Notes: generated by a model from the letters alone, not told the origin. A DNA stretch of 64,000 bases from Saccharothrix sp. S26 (GCF_021390395.1 NZ_JAJUWT010000016.1:180492-244491); one strand, 5' to 3'. Shown: positions 1 to 10,759, counted from the stretch's first letter. A program made the numbers and translations.

Positions 1-485
1 ACCTGCTCGACAGCGCCGTGCACGCCCTGGCCACCCACCCGGCCCAGCTCGACCGCGTCACCACGGGCGCGAGCACCTGGGACGACGTGGTGGACGAGAC
101 GCTGCGCTGGCAGGCGCCCGTGCCGAACCTGCCGCTGCGGTACGCGGTGCGGGACGTGCGGGTCGGCGGTGTCGAGATCGCCCGAGGCGACGCGATCCTG
201 GTGTCGTTCGGCGCGGCCGGCCGCGACCCGGCCCGGCACGGCGCGAACGCCGAGGAGTTCGACCTCACCCGACCGTCGCGGCGCGACCACCTGGCGTTCG
301 GCCACGGCGTGCACCACTGCCTGGGCTCGCCGCTGGCGCGGCTGGAGGCCACGGTGGCGTTGCGGGCGCTGTTCGAACGGTTCCCGAACCTTCGGCTCGC
401 CGTGCCGCCGGCCGAGCTGCGACCGTTGGGGTCGTTCTTCACCAACGGGCACAAGACGCTGCCCGTGGTGCTGGAGGAGGACTGA
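1..485 (+). CDS. Cytochrome P450, C-terminal part (5' end outside window)
   Basis: Only the last 160 or so codons are present, so the gene starts upstream of the window. The K-helix ExxR motif reads ETLR at 96-107. The haem-binding loop FGHGVHHCLG follows, with the axial cysteine codon at 318-320. These two motifs in this spacing identify a bacterial P450 that activates oxygen at a cysteine-ligated haem; the substrate cannot be told from this end. It stops one base before the start of the glycosyltransferase at 487, so the two are probably cotranscribed and act on the same product as tailoring enzymes (inference). Confidence 0.93.
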   Translation, partial: LLDSAVHALATHPAQLDRVTTGASTWDDVVDETLRWQAPVPNLPLRYAVRDVRVGGVEIARGDAILVSFGAAGRDPARHGANAEEFDLTRPSRRDHLAFGHGVHHCLGSPLARLEATVALRALFERFPNLRLAVPPAELRPLGSFFTNGHKTLPVVLEED

Positions 486-486
486 G

Positions 487-1650
487 ATGGCCCACTTCGC
501 GTTCGTCAGCGCGCCCGCCTCCGGGCACGTCAACCCGACCCTGCCGCTGGTGGAGGAGCTGGTCCGGCGCGGTCACCGGGTCAGCTACGCCACCGGGCCC
601 GCCACCGCCGACGGCGCGGCGCGGGCGGGCGCGACCCCCGTCGTGCTGCCGTCGGAGCTGCCGCCGGACCTCGACGCGCGGGGCGAGTTCACCGCCGACC
701 AGCTGGCCGTGACGCTGAACCACTTCCTCGACGACGCCGCGGTGTCGTTCCCGGTGCTGGCCGCGCACTTCGAGCAGGACCGGCCGGACGCGGTGTGCTA
801 CGACTCCGTGACCTTCACCGGGCGGATGCTGGCCAACCTGCTCGACGTGCCCGAGGTGGCGCTGGTGCCCACGTTCGCCGAGAACGAGCGGTTCTCCGCC
901 ACGCAGGTCTACCTGCCGCCGGACTTCGACCACCAGCACCCGGAGCTGGTCGCCGCGATCGGCCGGATGGCGGAGTTCGCCTCCGGCTTCACCTTCCTCG
1001 ACGACCCGAACCTGATGTTCGGCCACGTCGCGCCGACGAACGTGGTGTTCGTGCCGAAGTCGTTCCAGCCGGCCGCCGACACGTTCGACGACCGGTTCCA
1101 CTTCGTGGGGCCGTCGCTGGGCACCTGGCAGCAGGCCGAGCGGTGGTCACCGGCGTCCGACTCGCCGGTGCTGCTGGTCTCGCTGGGCACGGTGTTCAAC
1201 TCGCGCCCCGACTTCTACCGGACCTGCGTGGCGGCGTTCGGCGACGGGCCGTGGGAGGTCGTGATGTCGATCGGCGACCTCGACCCCGCCCTGCTCGGGC
1301 CGCTGCCCGCGAACGTCTCGGCGCACGCCCGCGTGCCGCAGGTCGCCGTGCTGCGGCACGCGTCGGTGTTCGTCAGCCACGCGGGCATGAACTCGGTGAT
1401 GGAGTCGCTGCACCACGGCGTGCCGCTGGTGACCGTGCCGCAGATCCCCGAACAGCGGGCCATCGCGGCACGGGCCGCCGAGCTGGGCGTGGGCGTGGCG
1501 CTGGAGGACGAGACGCCGGACGGGCTGCGCGCGGCGGTGTCGGCGGCCTCGGCGAACCGGGCGGCCGTCGAGGAGCTGGGCGAGGTGGTCCGGGCCTGCG
1601 GCGGTGCGCGGGCGGCGGCCGACGTGCTGGACGAGCTGGTGGGCCCCTGA
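487..1650 (+). CDS. MGT-family (macrolide-type) glycosyltransferase
   Basis: A 387-residue GT-B enzyme of the GT1/MGT family (OleD-like), which moves a sugar from an NDP-sugar to a small-molecule acceptor in the cytoplasm. The N-terminus carries the acceptor-side SAPASGHVNPTLPLVEEL stretch. The C-terminal nucleotide-sugar signature is HAGMNSVMESLHHGVP followed by PEQ, encoded near 1377-1455. The ATG at 487 is chosen because GGAGGA ends 6 bases before it and it follows the P450 stop by one base. Family resemblance is clear; whether it is a biosynthetic or a self-protecting (macrolide-inactivating) transferase cannot be told. Confidence 0.9.
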   Translation: MAHFAFVSAPASGHVNPTLPLVEELVRRGHRVSYATGPATADGAARAGATPVVLPSELPPDLDARGEFTADQLAVTLNHFLDDAAVSFPVLAAHFEQDRPDAVCYDSVTFTGRMLANLLDVPEVALVPTFAENERFSATQVYLPPDFDHQHPELVAAIGRMAEFASGFTFLDDPNLMFGHVAPTNVVFVPKSFQPAADTFDDRFHFVGPSLGTWQQAERWSPASDSPVLLVSLGTVFNSRPDFYRTCVAAFGDGPWEVVMSIGDLDPALLGPLPANVSAHARVPQVAVLRHASVFVSHAGMNSVMESLHHGVPLVTVPQIPEQRAIAARAAELGVGVALEDETPDGLRAAVSAASANRAAVEELGEVVRACGGARAAADVLDELVGP

Positions 1651-1659
1651 CCGGGGCCC
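1641..1659. terminator. Short GC hairpin between convergent genes
   Basis: GGGCCCC (1641-1647) pairs with GGGGCCC (1653-1659) across a 5-base loop. It spans the stop codon of the glycosyltransferase and lies just after the stop of the convergent carbamoyltransferase. It could end transcription both ways, but the stem is short and there is no T-run. Confidence 0.4.
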
Positions 1660-1665
1660 GCCGTC

Positions 1666-3642
1666 TCAGCTCTTGGGGGACAAAGCGAAGAACCGCCGCT
1701 GCCACAGCGACACCAGCTCCTCGCGCACCTCGTCGGTCAGCGTCCCGGCCAACGCGGCCACGGTGCTCTCGCCGTCCGCCGCCGCCAGGAGCCCGAACAC
1801 CGCGGGGGAGACCTTCGCCGACGGGCCGAACGAGTAGTCCAGGTACACCTCGCCGTCGGGCTCCTCGCCGGGTCGCCAGTCCTGCCGCAGCCGGGTGGTC
1901 GGGCGTGGGACCAGGACCAGGTCGTCCAGCGCCCGCGCCACCGGGCCCCGGCGCCGGACCAGGAAGTCCTCGACCACCAGCACGTCGATCTCGGTGGTCA
2001 GGTAGGTGGTGATCGCGTCGTGGACGGACTGGACGATCGGTTCGGCGTTGTTGTTGAACGAGGTGTTGAGCAGGACCGGGGTGCCGGTGAGGTCGCCGAA
2101 CCGGGTGATCAGCTCGTGGAACCGGGCGTTGGCCTCGGCCGTGACGACCTGGACGCGTGCCGTGCCGTCCACGTGCGTGACCGCGCCCAGCTCGGCTCGC
2201 CGGTCCTCGTGGACGTGCACCACGAACGACATGAACCCGTGGTCGGCGGCGGTGTCGGTGAGGTCGAAGTAGCCGGCCGCGGCCTCCGGCGTGACGGCGG
2301 GCGCGAACGGCCGGAAACCCTCCCGCTTCTTCACCATGGCGTTGATCCGGTCCCGGTTGTGCGCCGGGCGGGCGTCGGCCAGGATGCTGCGGTTGCCCAA
2401 CGCCCGCGGCCCGAACTCCGACCGCCCGTGCGCCCACCCCACCACCGCGCCGTCGGCGAGCAGCCGTGCCGTCACGCCCACGACGTCATCGGCCCGCTCG
2501 ATTTCCACGACCCCGCTCCACGCGCGCAGCTCCCGTTCGACCTCGTCGGGTGTGCCGAGGTCCGGGCCGAGGCTCGCGCTCACCAGCCGCTCGACGCGGG
2601 TGTGCGGGGCGCCGAAGCTCGCCGCCGCGACGATGGCCGCCCCCTCCGCCGCGCCCGCGTCGTGCGACGACGGGTGCACGAAGACCTCCTCGAACAGGCC
2701 GGACCGCAGGATCACGCCGTTGAGGCTGCTGTTGTGCGCGACACCGCCGGTGAAGCACAGCCTGGTCGCGCCCGTTTCCCGCGCCCAGTGCGTGATCACG
2801 TGCATGGCCAGGAGTTCCAGCGTCTCCTGGAGCCCGGCGGCGAAGTCCTTGTGCGCCTGCGTGACCGGTTCACCGGCGCGCCGGTCGTGGAACCCCGCCT
2901 CGTAGAACGGGGCCACGGTCGGGTTGATGTCCGGTATCGGCGGCGTCATCGCGTAGTCGCCGTCGGGCAGCAGGGTGTAGAGGCTGCGGAACTGCTCGCG
3001 GTAGGTCGCCGGGTCGCCGTACGGGGCCAGCCCCATGACCTTGTACTCGTCGCCGAACCCGTAGCCGACGTGCCCGATCGCGTCCTGGTAGAGCAAGCCC
3101 AGCGACTGCGGCACCGAGTACGACCGCAGCTCGCGCAGCTCACCCGACCCGGCCAGGTAGATCGTGGTCGACGTGGTCTCACCGCGCCCGTCCATGACGA
3201 CCACCAGCGCGTCCCGCATGCCCGACCGCGCGAACGACGACCAGGCGTGCGCGAGGTGGTGCCGGGCGAACACCACCCGGTCGGCGGGGACCTCCCAGTC
3301 GAAGTGCTCGCGCAGCCGGTCTTGGAGCAGGTCCAGGCCCCAGCGCACCGGCTGGACCGGCGTGGCCACGTGGAAGTTGCCCAGGCCGAGGTCGACCAGG
3401 TCACGACCGAAGTAGAAACCGATCGCGTCGACGTCCCGCGGCTCGACGCCGGCCAGCTCCAGGCACGCCCGGATCGCGCCGGCCGGGAACCTGTTCGTCT
3501 TCTTGATCCGGTTGAACCGCTCCTCCTCGACCGCCGCGACGAGTTCGCCGTCGGCCACCAGGCACGCGGCGGCGTCGTGCATGTAGGTCCGGTACAACGC
3601 CGGCAGCAAATCGAAATGACCGCTGATGCCCAACGCCAGCAT
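1666..3642 (-). CDS. O-carbamoyltransferase (NodU/CmcH/TobZ family)
   Basis: A 658-residue protein of normal length for the family that makes carbamoyl-adenylate from carbamoyl phosphate and ATP and passes the carbamoyl group to a hydroxyl of a natural product. The N-terminal Kae1-like domain opens with LGISGHFDLLP and contains the metal-binding HHLAH motif at residues 128-132. The C-terminal domain has GRSEFGPRALGNRSI near residues 405-420. This is the type seen in antibiotic pathways (ansamitocin, tobramycin, cephamycin). It converges on the glycosyltransferase and lies downstream of the xylanase on the same strand, with 201 bases between, so it probably has its own promoter. The target is unknown. 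Confidence 0.93.
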   Translation of the reverse strand: MLALGISGHFDLLPALYRTYMHDAAACLVADGELVAAVEEERFNRIKKTNRFPAGAIRACLELAGVEPRDVDAIGFYFGRDLVDLGLGNFHVATPVQPVRWGLDLLQDRLREHFDWEVPADRVVFARHHLAHAWSSFARSGMRDALVVVMDGRGETTSTTIYLAGSGELRELRSYSVPQSLGLLYQDAIGHVGYGFGDEYKVMGLAPYGDPATYREQFRSLYTLLPDGDYAMTPPIPDINPTVAPFYEAGFHDRRAGEPVTQAHKDFAAGLQETLELLAMHVITHWARETGATRLCFTGGVAHNSSLNGVILRSGLFEEVFVHPSSHDAGAAEGAAIVAAASFGAPHTRVERLVSASLGPDLGTPDEVERELRAWSGVVEIERADDVVGVTARLLADGAVVGWAHGRSEFGPRALGNRSILADARPAHNRDRINAMVKKREGFRPFAPAVTPEAAAGYFDLTDTAADHGFMSFVVHVHEDRRAELGAVTHVDGTARVQVVTAEANARFHELITRFGDLTGTPVLLNTSFNNNAEPIVQSVHDAITTYLTTEIDVLVVEDFLVRRRGPVARALDDLVLVPRPTTRLRQDWRPGEEPDGEVYLDYSFGPSAKVSPAVFGLLAAADGESTVAALAGTLTDEVREELVSLWQRRFFALSPKS

Positions 3643-3843
3643 GCCGCCCCACTTCCCCGGTCGGTGGTCCGTATTCTCACCGAACCACGGAGGTGGGAGA
3701 CGACATACCGCTGATCGGTCGGATCGCCGGAAATGGCGGTCCGGGCACTTCGGAATTGGTGTCTGTCAATCGTCATCGCCGATCCGCGAATGGTTTCACC
3801 GCCGGATCGGTGCTAGCCGCGCACGACGAATTCCGGGATTTGC

Positions 3844-5022
<1,179 letters not shown>

Positions 5023-5108
5023 TCACCGAGGCCGCGCCGATCGCCCGCGGGCGACTTCGTGACCGCACCGGCTCCGCGCCCGGCGGGGGGAGGCGTAGGT
5101 TCGCGACC

Positions 5109-6110
5109 ATGCGCGTTCTGTTCGCCGGCCTCGCGTCCGTGGGCCACACCTATCCGCTGATCCCGCTCGCGATCGCCGCCCGTGACGCCGGGCACGAAGT
5201 GCACTTCGCCGTCGGCGAGGAGGTGCACGCGCCGTTGGCCGCGAACGGCCTGCGACCGTTCCGACCCGCGGACACCTTCTACGAGATCTACGCCGAGGAC
5301 CTGGAGCCGGAACTGGAGCGGCTGCGACCGGACCTCGTCGTGCACGGGTGGGGTGTGCCGGGCGCCGCGATCGCCGCCCAGCGGGCCGGGATCCCGGGCC
5401 TGTGGCACGGCTTCGGCCGCCTGTTCCCCGACGGGATCGGCCTCGAACTGCCCACCAAGAGCGTCCCCGGCCTGCCGCACGTCGACATCTGCCCGCCGTC
5501 GTTGCAGGACGCGGACTTCCTGGCCGAGGCGGACCGGATCGCGCTGCGCCCCGTCCCGTTCTCCGCACCGGCCGCGCTGCCCACCTGGGACGGTGGCCGC
5601 ACGTCACGGCCCTTGGTGTACCTGACGCTCGGCACCGCGTTCGGCACGCCCGAGTTGCTGTCCACCGCCGTCAACGGACTGTCCGCAGTGGACGCGCAGG
5701 TCGTCGTCGCCACCGGCCGGGTGCGCCCGGACCAGCTCGGCGCCGTGCCGGACAACGTCACCGTCCACTCCTGGGTGCCGCAAGCCGACCTGCTGCCGCA
5801 CGTGGACCTCGTCGTGCACCACGGCGGCAGCGGCACCACCCTGGGCGCGCTCGCCGTCGGCGTGCCGCAGTTGCTCCTGCCCCAGGGCGCCGACCAGTTC
5901 GCCAACGCCGACGCCGTCACCGCGGCCGGCGCCGGTGCCCGACTGCTCCCGGACGAGGTCCACGCGGAGGCGATCGCCGCGCACGCCCGAGCCCTGACGC
6001 GGCCCGGCGGGCACGTCGACGCGGCCCGCGCGATCGCCGAGGAGATCGCCCGGATGCCCGCGCCGGACGAGGTCGCCCGCCGCCTCCCGGACTACGCCCG
6101 GCCGAGCTAG
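5109..6110 (+). CDS. MGT-like glycosyltransferase (short form)
   Basis: A 333-residue GT-B protein, shorter than the 387-residue paralogue at 487, mainly because the central acceptor-domain part is reduced. It starts MRVLFAGLASVGHTYPLIPL, the family's N-terminal signature. It ends with the donor-binding motif HHGGSGTTLGALAVGVP plus QGADQ near 5818-5900. It should transfer an NDP-activated sugar to a small acceptor in the cytoplasm. The ATG at 5109 starts the conserved region; the GGGGGGAGG upstream is about 15 bases away, rather far. It diverges from the xylanase with 248 bases between and is followed by the GH92 gene. Confidence 0.88.
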   Translation: MRVLFAGLASVGHTYPLIPLAIAARDAGHEVHFAVGEEVHAPLAANGLRPFRPADTFYEIYAEDLEPELERLRPDLVVHGWGVPGAAIAAQRAGIPGLWHGFGRLFPDGIGLELPTKSVPGLPHVDICPPSLQDADFLAEADRIALRPVPFSAPAALPTWDGGRTSRPLVYLTLGTAFGTPELLSTAVNGLSAVDAQVVVATGRVRPDQLGAVPDNVTVHSWVPQADLLPHVDLVVHHGGSGTTLGALAVGVPQLLLPQGADQFANADAVTAAGAGARLLPDEVHAEAIAAHARALTRPGGHVDAARAIAEEIARMPAPDEVARRLPDYARPS

Positions 6111-6195
6111 CCGGCGCGCCCGTGCCACGAACCGGTGAAGGGCGTCGTCACGTTCCCACCGAGTTCACGTCCTGGAAACCACCGGCTGCCCCGCG

Positions 6196-8463
6196 CTGAC
6201 CTACAGTCGCGCCATCTTCGACGAGATTGATCCCTTCATCGGAACGGCGGCGACCTCCCTGCCCGCGGCGCAGGGTCTCGCCGCCACCTGGTGGTGGCCG
6301 AAAGCGCAGGTCGGCAACACCCACCCGGGCGCGACCTCCCCGCTCGGGATGGTGTCCGCCTGCGCCTACTCCGGGGCCTACCCGACCGGGTACGGCCGGT
6401 ACACGAAGAACACCGAGGGCCTGCCGGAGGAGATGTTCGACCGGTCGCAGGCCTCCGGGTTCACCCACTTCCAGCAGTCGGGCACCGGCGCGATCCGCAA
6501 GTACTACAACTACGTCCGGGTGACCCCGATCGTGCAGCCCCTCGACACCCTGGGCCAGTCGTGGCCGCTGCACGACGAGGTCGCCGAGGCCGGCTACTAC
6601 GCGGCCACGCTCGACACCGGCGTGCGGTGCGAGATCACCGTCGGCGAGAAGGTCGCGGTCCACCGGTACACGTTCCCCGAGCACCGCGGCGCGCGCATCG
6701 TGGTGGACCTGTCGTGCGGCGGCCTGGCCATCGACCACGGCCGCACGGTGCCGCTGCGCGCCCACGTGGAGAGCCTCGGGCACGGCCGCGCGCAGGGCAC
6801 GGTCGTGGTGGAGGGCGTGCCGCTGTCGGTGCACGTCGAGGTCGACCAGCCGGGCTGGCGGCAGATGCTCTGGCACGACCGCCGGTTGATCGAGGGCGGC
6901 ACCCGGCTCGACTTCGACCGCATCCGGCAGACCACCCTGCGCCCGTTCGGCCTGCTGTTCCTCGGGCCGACCTCCGCCGGGCAGACCGTCGAGGTGCGGA
7001 TCGGGTTCTCCCTGCGCGGCTGCGAGCAGGCCAGGGACAACCTGCACCGCGAGTGCGGCGGGCACGCGCCCGCGTTCGACCTCGTCCGGGATCGCACGGC
7101 GCAGCGGTGGCGCGACCACGTGGGTCGGGTCGAGGTCGAGGGCGGGTCGCCCGCCCGGCGGCAGGTGTTCGCCACCGCCCTGTACCACTCGCTGATCAAG
7201 CCGTGCTTCGCCGACGACGAGAGCCCGTTCTGGCCGCAGTCCGGGCCGTTCGCGTTCGACGTCTGCACGATGTGGGACATCTACAAGACGCAGGTGCCGC
7301 TGCTGTCGGCGATCGTGCCGGACCGGGCCGTGGACCTGCTGGAATCGCTGGTCCGGGTGTGCGAGGAGGAGGGCAACTTCCCGATCGGCTACCGGATGGC
7401 GCGCGGCGCGGACCGGTTCTTCCGGCAGGCCAGCGCCCTGGTGCACACCGCGTTGGCCGACGCGCACGCCCTGGGCCTGGGCGACCTGGACTGGAACTGG
7501 GCGCTGGTGCACATGGAAGCCGACCTGCGCCGGCTGTACGGCGAGGACTTCTACGAGCAGGGCGTGGTGCACCCGATCTCGCACACGCTCGACCTGGCCT
7601 ACGCCTACCACTGCACGGCAGGCGTCGCGCGGGCGCTGAACGACGGTCGCCTCGCCGACGACCTCGCCGCGCGCAGCCTGCTGTGGACCAACGCGTTCGA
7701 CCCGGCCACGGGCCTGCTGCACGACTCGTCGTTCTACGAGGGCGGCAAGTGGAACTACTCGTTCCGGCTGCTGCACGACATGGCCGGGCGGATCGCGTTG
7801 GCCGGCGGCGACGACGCGTTCGTGGCGATGCTGGACGCGTTCTTCGGCTTCGGCGCGCCGCCGGTGGTCCAGCCCGGCAGGCGGCCCGACCCGGTCGAGA
7901 TGGCGGTCGGCTACTCGCTGAACCGGTTCGAGGGCCTCAACAACGAGCCGGACATGGAAGCGCCCTGGTCCTACCACTACGCGGGACGGCCCGATCGCAC
8001 CGCCGAGGTCGTGCACGCGGCGTTGACCTGGCAGTTCGGCACGGGCGCGGGCGGGCTGCCGGGCAACGACGACTCCGGCGGGCTCAGCTCCTGGTACGTG
8101 TGGGCCTCGCTGGGGCTGTTCCCGATCGCCGGGCAGAACCTGTTCCTGGTCAACGCGCCCGCGTTCGCCCGCGCCACCCTGCACATCGGCGACCGGGACT
8201 TCGTCGTGGAGACCCGGGGCCACCGCGAGACGCCGATCAGCTCCGACGGGCTGGAACGGCTGCCGCCACCGCAGTACGTGCAGTCCGCCCGCCTCAACGG
8301 CAGACCGCTGGACGTGGCGCACCTGCGCGCCACCGACGTCCACGCGGGCGGGCGGCTGCAACTCGAGCTCGGGCCCGAGCCGTCGGCGTGGGGCCGGCGC
8401 GTCCGGCCCCCGTCGCTGTCCGACCCCTCCGCACCACGATTCCCCCCGGGAGCCCGCACATGA
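6196..8463 (+). CDS. GH92 alpha-mannosidase, start codon non-canonical
   Basis: Family GH92 exo-alpha-mannosidase (calcium-dependent, inverting). Family landmarks are IDPFIGTAATSLP at the N-terminus, GNTHPGATSPLGM, a WDIYKTQVPLL segment, and the C-terminal GGLPGNDDSGGLSSWYVW. The conserved N-terminus begins near 6211, 138 bases before the first in-frame ATG (6349). Back to the in-frame stop at 6136 there is no ATG, GTG or TTG, only CTG at 6172 and 6196. CTG 6196 is given as the best guess (755 codons); 6349 is the fallback but would delete conserved sequence. There is no signal peptide, so it may act in the cytoplasm. Its stop overlaps the next start (ATGA). Confidence 0.85.
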   Translation: MTYSRAIFDEIDPFIGTAATSLPAAQGLAATWWWPKAQVGNTHPGATSPLGMVSACAYSGAYPTGYGRYTKNTEGLPEEMFDRSQASGFTHFQQSGTGAIRKYYNYVRVTPIVQPLDTLGQSWPLHDEVAEAGYYAATLDTGVRCEITVGEKVAVHRYTFPEHRGARIVVDLSCGGLAIDHGRTVPLRAHVESLGHGRAQGTVVVEGVPLSVHVEVDQPGWRQMLWHDRRLIEGGTRLDFDRIRQTTLRPFGLLFLGPTSAGQTVEVRIGFSLRGCEQARDNLHRECGGHAPAFDLVRDRTAQRWRDHVGRVEVEGGSPARRQVFATALYHSLIKPCFADDESPFWPQSGPFAFDVCTMWDIYKTQVPLLSAIVPDRAVDLLESLVRVCEEEGNFPIGYRMARGADRFFRQASALVHTALADAHALGLGDLDWNWALVHMEADLRRLYGEDFYEQGVVHPISHTLDLAYAYHCTAGVARALNDGRLADDLAARSLLWTNAFDPATGLLHDSSFYEGGKWNYSFRLLHDMAGRIALAGGDDAFVAMLDAFFGFGAPPVVQPGRRPDPVEMAVGYSLNRFEGLNNEPDMEAPWSYHYAGRPDRTAEVVHAALTWQFGTGAGGLPGNDDSGGLSSWYVWASLGLFPIAGQNLFLVNAPAFARATLHIGDRDFVVETRGHRETPISSDGLERLPPPQYVQSARLNGRPLDVAHLRATDVHAGGRLQLELGPEPSAWGRRVRPPSLSDPSAPRFPPGART

Positions 8464-9725
8464 GCAGGCCGAACCGCCGCCTCGTCATCGTGGTCCGGGC
8501 CGACCCCGTGATCTGCGGCCACTCCGGCGAAGCGCGCAACCTCGCCGAGGTCGCCCTGACCCGCGGCTTCGACGACGTGCGCCTGCTGACCTGGCCGGTG
8601 CCCGCCCTCCAGGCGGCGGGCCTGCCGCTCAAGCCGCTGGACCGGATCACGCCCTACAGCGCCGGCATCACGGTGGAGCGGCCCGAGCCGGTCGGCGACT
8701 ACCGGGTGCCCGACGGCCGGTACCTGGCCGGGCTCACCGGCCGGTTGGTCGAGCTGCTCGCCGAACCGGTGCCGACCACGTGCCTGTCGATGTACCTCAT
8801 GCCGCACACGGCGGTCGTGGGCGACGCCGTGGCGGCGGCGCGTGCGGCGGGGTTCGCCCCGGAGGTGCGCACCATCGCCAAGGCGGTCGGCTCGGACGTC
8901 ACCAACGTGATCCGCTCGTGCCTGCGCGAGGGCCGGTTCGGCGCGGCCGTGGCGCTGTTCACCACGTACCTGGCGAACGACCAGGTGATCGCCGTGTCGG
9001 AGTACACCCGGCAGGAGATCGTCGCCGCCGCCGAGGCCGTCGACGCGCACTGCGGCACGCGCCTGGCCGACGAGTGCCGCGCGCGGGTCACGGTCAGCTA
9101 CCCGCCGATCGACACCTCCGCCTACCTCGACCTCGACCCCGCGGCGGTGGACGCCGCCCTCGCCCGGCGCGGCCTCGTCCGTGACGGCTACGTGCTGTTC
9201 CTGTCCCGCGTGGCACGGGCCAAGGGCGTGCACGACCTGGTGGCGGCGTTCGCCCGGTCGCGGGCGCGGTCGGCGGTCAAGCTCGTGATCGCGGGCAACG
9301 GCCCGGCGTTGGAGGACGTGCGGGCGCTCACGCGGGACGACGACCGGGTCGTGCTGCTGTCCGACGTGGACGACGACGAGAAACCGTTGCTGATGCGCGG
9401 CTGCGCGGCCTACGCGTTGCCGACCAAGCCGGAGCCGGACTTCGTGGAGACGTTCGGCATCGCGTTGACCGAGAAGATGCTCGCGGGCGGCGGGCCGGTG
9501 ATCACGACCACGACCGGCGGCACGGGTGAGGCGGTGGGCGGCACGGCGATCATCGTGGCGGCAGGCGACGTCACGGGCCTGGCCGCCGCGATCGACCGCG
9601 CCGTGCTGGAGCTGTCGGCCGACGAACGGCTGTTCATGGCGGACCGGGCGCGGGCCCACGCCCTGTCGTTCGACCGGGTGCGGGTGTTCGACGAGCTGTT
9701 CGCGACCGCGCCCCTGCAGGGCTGA
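8460..9725 (+). CDS. GT4-like glycosyltransferase
   Basis: A 421-residue GT-B retaining glycosyltransferase. The N-terminal half begins VIVVRADPVICGHSGEAR. The C-terminal donor domain has VLFLSRVARAKGVHDLV, VIAGNGPALEDV, and the nucleotide-sugar motif ETFGIALTEKMLAGGGPVI followed by TGGTGE. The domain order is that of GT4. It is translationally coupled to the GH92 gene by an ATGA overlap, implying joint function, for example building and trimming the same glycoside. I cannot name the sugar or acceptor. Confidence 0.85.
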   Translation: MSRPNRRLVIVVRADPVICGHSGEARNLAEVALTRGFDDVRLLTWPVPALQAAGLPLKPLDRITPYSAGITVERPEPVGDYRVPDGRYLAGLTGRLVELLAEPVPTTCLSMYLMPHTAVVGDAVAAARAAGFAPEVRTIAKAVGSDVTNVIRSCLREGRFGAAVALFTTYLANDQVIAVSEYTRQEIVAAAEAVDAHCGTRLADECRARVTVSYPPIDTSAYLDLDPAAVDAALARRGLVRDGYVLFLSRVARAKGVHDLVAAFARSRARSAVKLVIAGNGPALEDVRALTRDDDRVVLLSDVDDDEKPLLMRGCAAYALPTKPEPDFVETFGIALTEKMLAGGGPVITTTTGGTGEAVGGTAIIVAAGDVTGLAAAIDRAVLELSADERLFMADRARAHALSFDRVRVFDELFATAPLQG

Positions 9726-9728
9726 CGG

Positions 9729-10586
9729 TCACGGGAGCTTCGCGCGCACCCAGGTCGGCAGCGCCTCGGCCGTGCCGCCGGACAGGCGCAGCTCCTCCCG
9801 GTACGCCTCGGCCGGCGGGGGTGCGGTCCACGTCGGCTCGTCGTCGCGGTTCAGCTCGATCCGCTGCTCGCCGGTGGCCGCCCGGAGCTCGAACTCGGCG
9901 CTGTACCAGGCGCTGTCACCCCTGGTCGCGGCCCGCAGTTCGCGGAACCGTTCGGTGACGGCCCGCGGCGGCTCCCAGCGTGCGTGCGCGCCACCCACGG
10001 TGTGCACGACGGCGTCGGTCTCGGCGTGGTCGCCGACCTCGCGGAAGCGCACCCGGGCGTGCTCCCACCCCGGCGGGAGGGTCTGGTGCAGTTGGTCGCC
10101 GATCCGGCGCGCGTGGTCCTCGGGGTCGGCGCTCAGCGGTGCGGTTTCACCCGTCAGGGTGTGGTGCAGCCACGGCGGGAGCTCGTCGCGCGGGTAGTCC
10201 TCCAGGTCCTTGGCCAGCAGCTCGGGCCCGACCGGCGGGTCCCACACCGGGTCCACGTCGAAGTTGAACGTCACCCGGACGGTGTCCGGTGGGTCGATCA
10301 CCAGCCGGACCGACAACCACGTGCCGCGGCCCGGTTCGTAGAGCAGGTCGCGCAGGTCCGCGAACGCCGGGTGGACGTCCTGCGGCAGCTCGTGCGTCCG
10401 CGCCGAGCCGTCGGCCGCCACCGTGGTGCAGGTGAAGTCCTCCACGGTGGACGCCATGGTGACCTTCAGGTCGAGCCGCACGGCGTCCGGGGGAGCGAGG
10501 TCGAGCAGCCTGCCGCAGACCCACCGCAGGACCCGGTCGACCTCGGCGTCGCGTTCCGCCGGGGTCGGCGGGTGCTGCTCGGACAT
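9729..10586 (-). CDS. Hypothetical protein with an internal duplication
   Basis: A 285-residue soluble acidic protein without a signal peptide. Two halves share a pattern: a hydrophobic strand, then FNFDVDPVWDPP in the first and IELNRDDEPTWTAP in the second. Each is followed about 20-25 residues later by a leucine-proline-tryptophan motif (ELPPWL; ALPTWV). The pattern resembles the YezG/DUF600 antitoxin-immunity fold, but this is a weak likeness. The ATG at 10586 is preferred to an upstream ATG at 10691 because GGAGGGG lies about 8 bases before it. It converges on the preceding glycosyltransferase with a 3-base gap. Function unknown. Confidence 0.8.
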   Translation of the reverse strand: MSEQHPPTPAERDAEVDRVLRWVCGRLLDLAPPDAVRLDLKVTMASTVEDFTCTTVAADGSARTHELPQDVHPAFADLRDLLYEPGRGTWLSVRLVIDPPDTVRVTFNFDVDPVWDPPVGPELLAKDLEDYPRDELPPWLHHTLTGETAPLSADPEDHARRIGDQLHQTLPPGWEHARVRFREVGDHAETDAVVHTVGGAHARWEPPRAVTERFRELRAATRGDSAWYSAEFELRAATGEQRIELNRDDEPTWTAPPPAEAYREELRLSGGTAEALPTWVRAKLP

Positions 10587-10759
10587 GCGCTGAACCCCTC
10601 CAGCGGCGGCCCGGTGGCCGGGCCCGGACGTCACCGCCACCATAACCGCCGATCCGCTGACCGGCCCGCCCGACGACCCCGATCGGGTCATCGGCGACTA
10701 CTCCGCGTCGCGGCCGTGATCACGCGTTTGAACCACCGGCCGACGGCTACACCTGAGCC

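Noticed and set aside
3764..3769. Perfect TTGACA on the minus strand upstream of the carbamoyltransferase gene
   Set aside because: No acceptable -10 element at 16-18 bases, so not called a promoter.
6148..8361. Very long open frame opposite the GH92 gene
   Set aside because: High GC keeps the antisense frame open; the product is Arg/Val/His/Gln-rich without motifs, while the plus strand encodes a clear GH92 enzyme.
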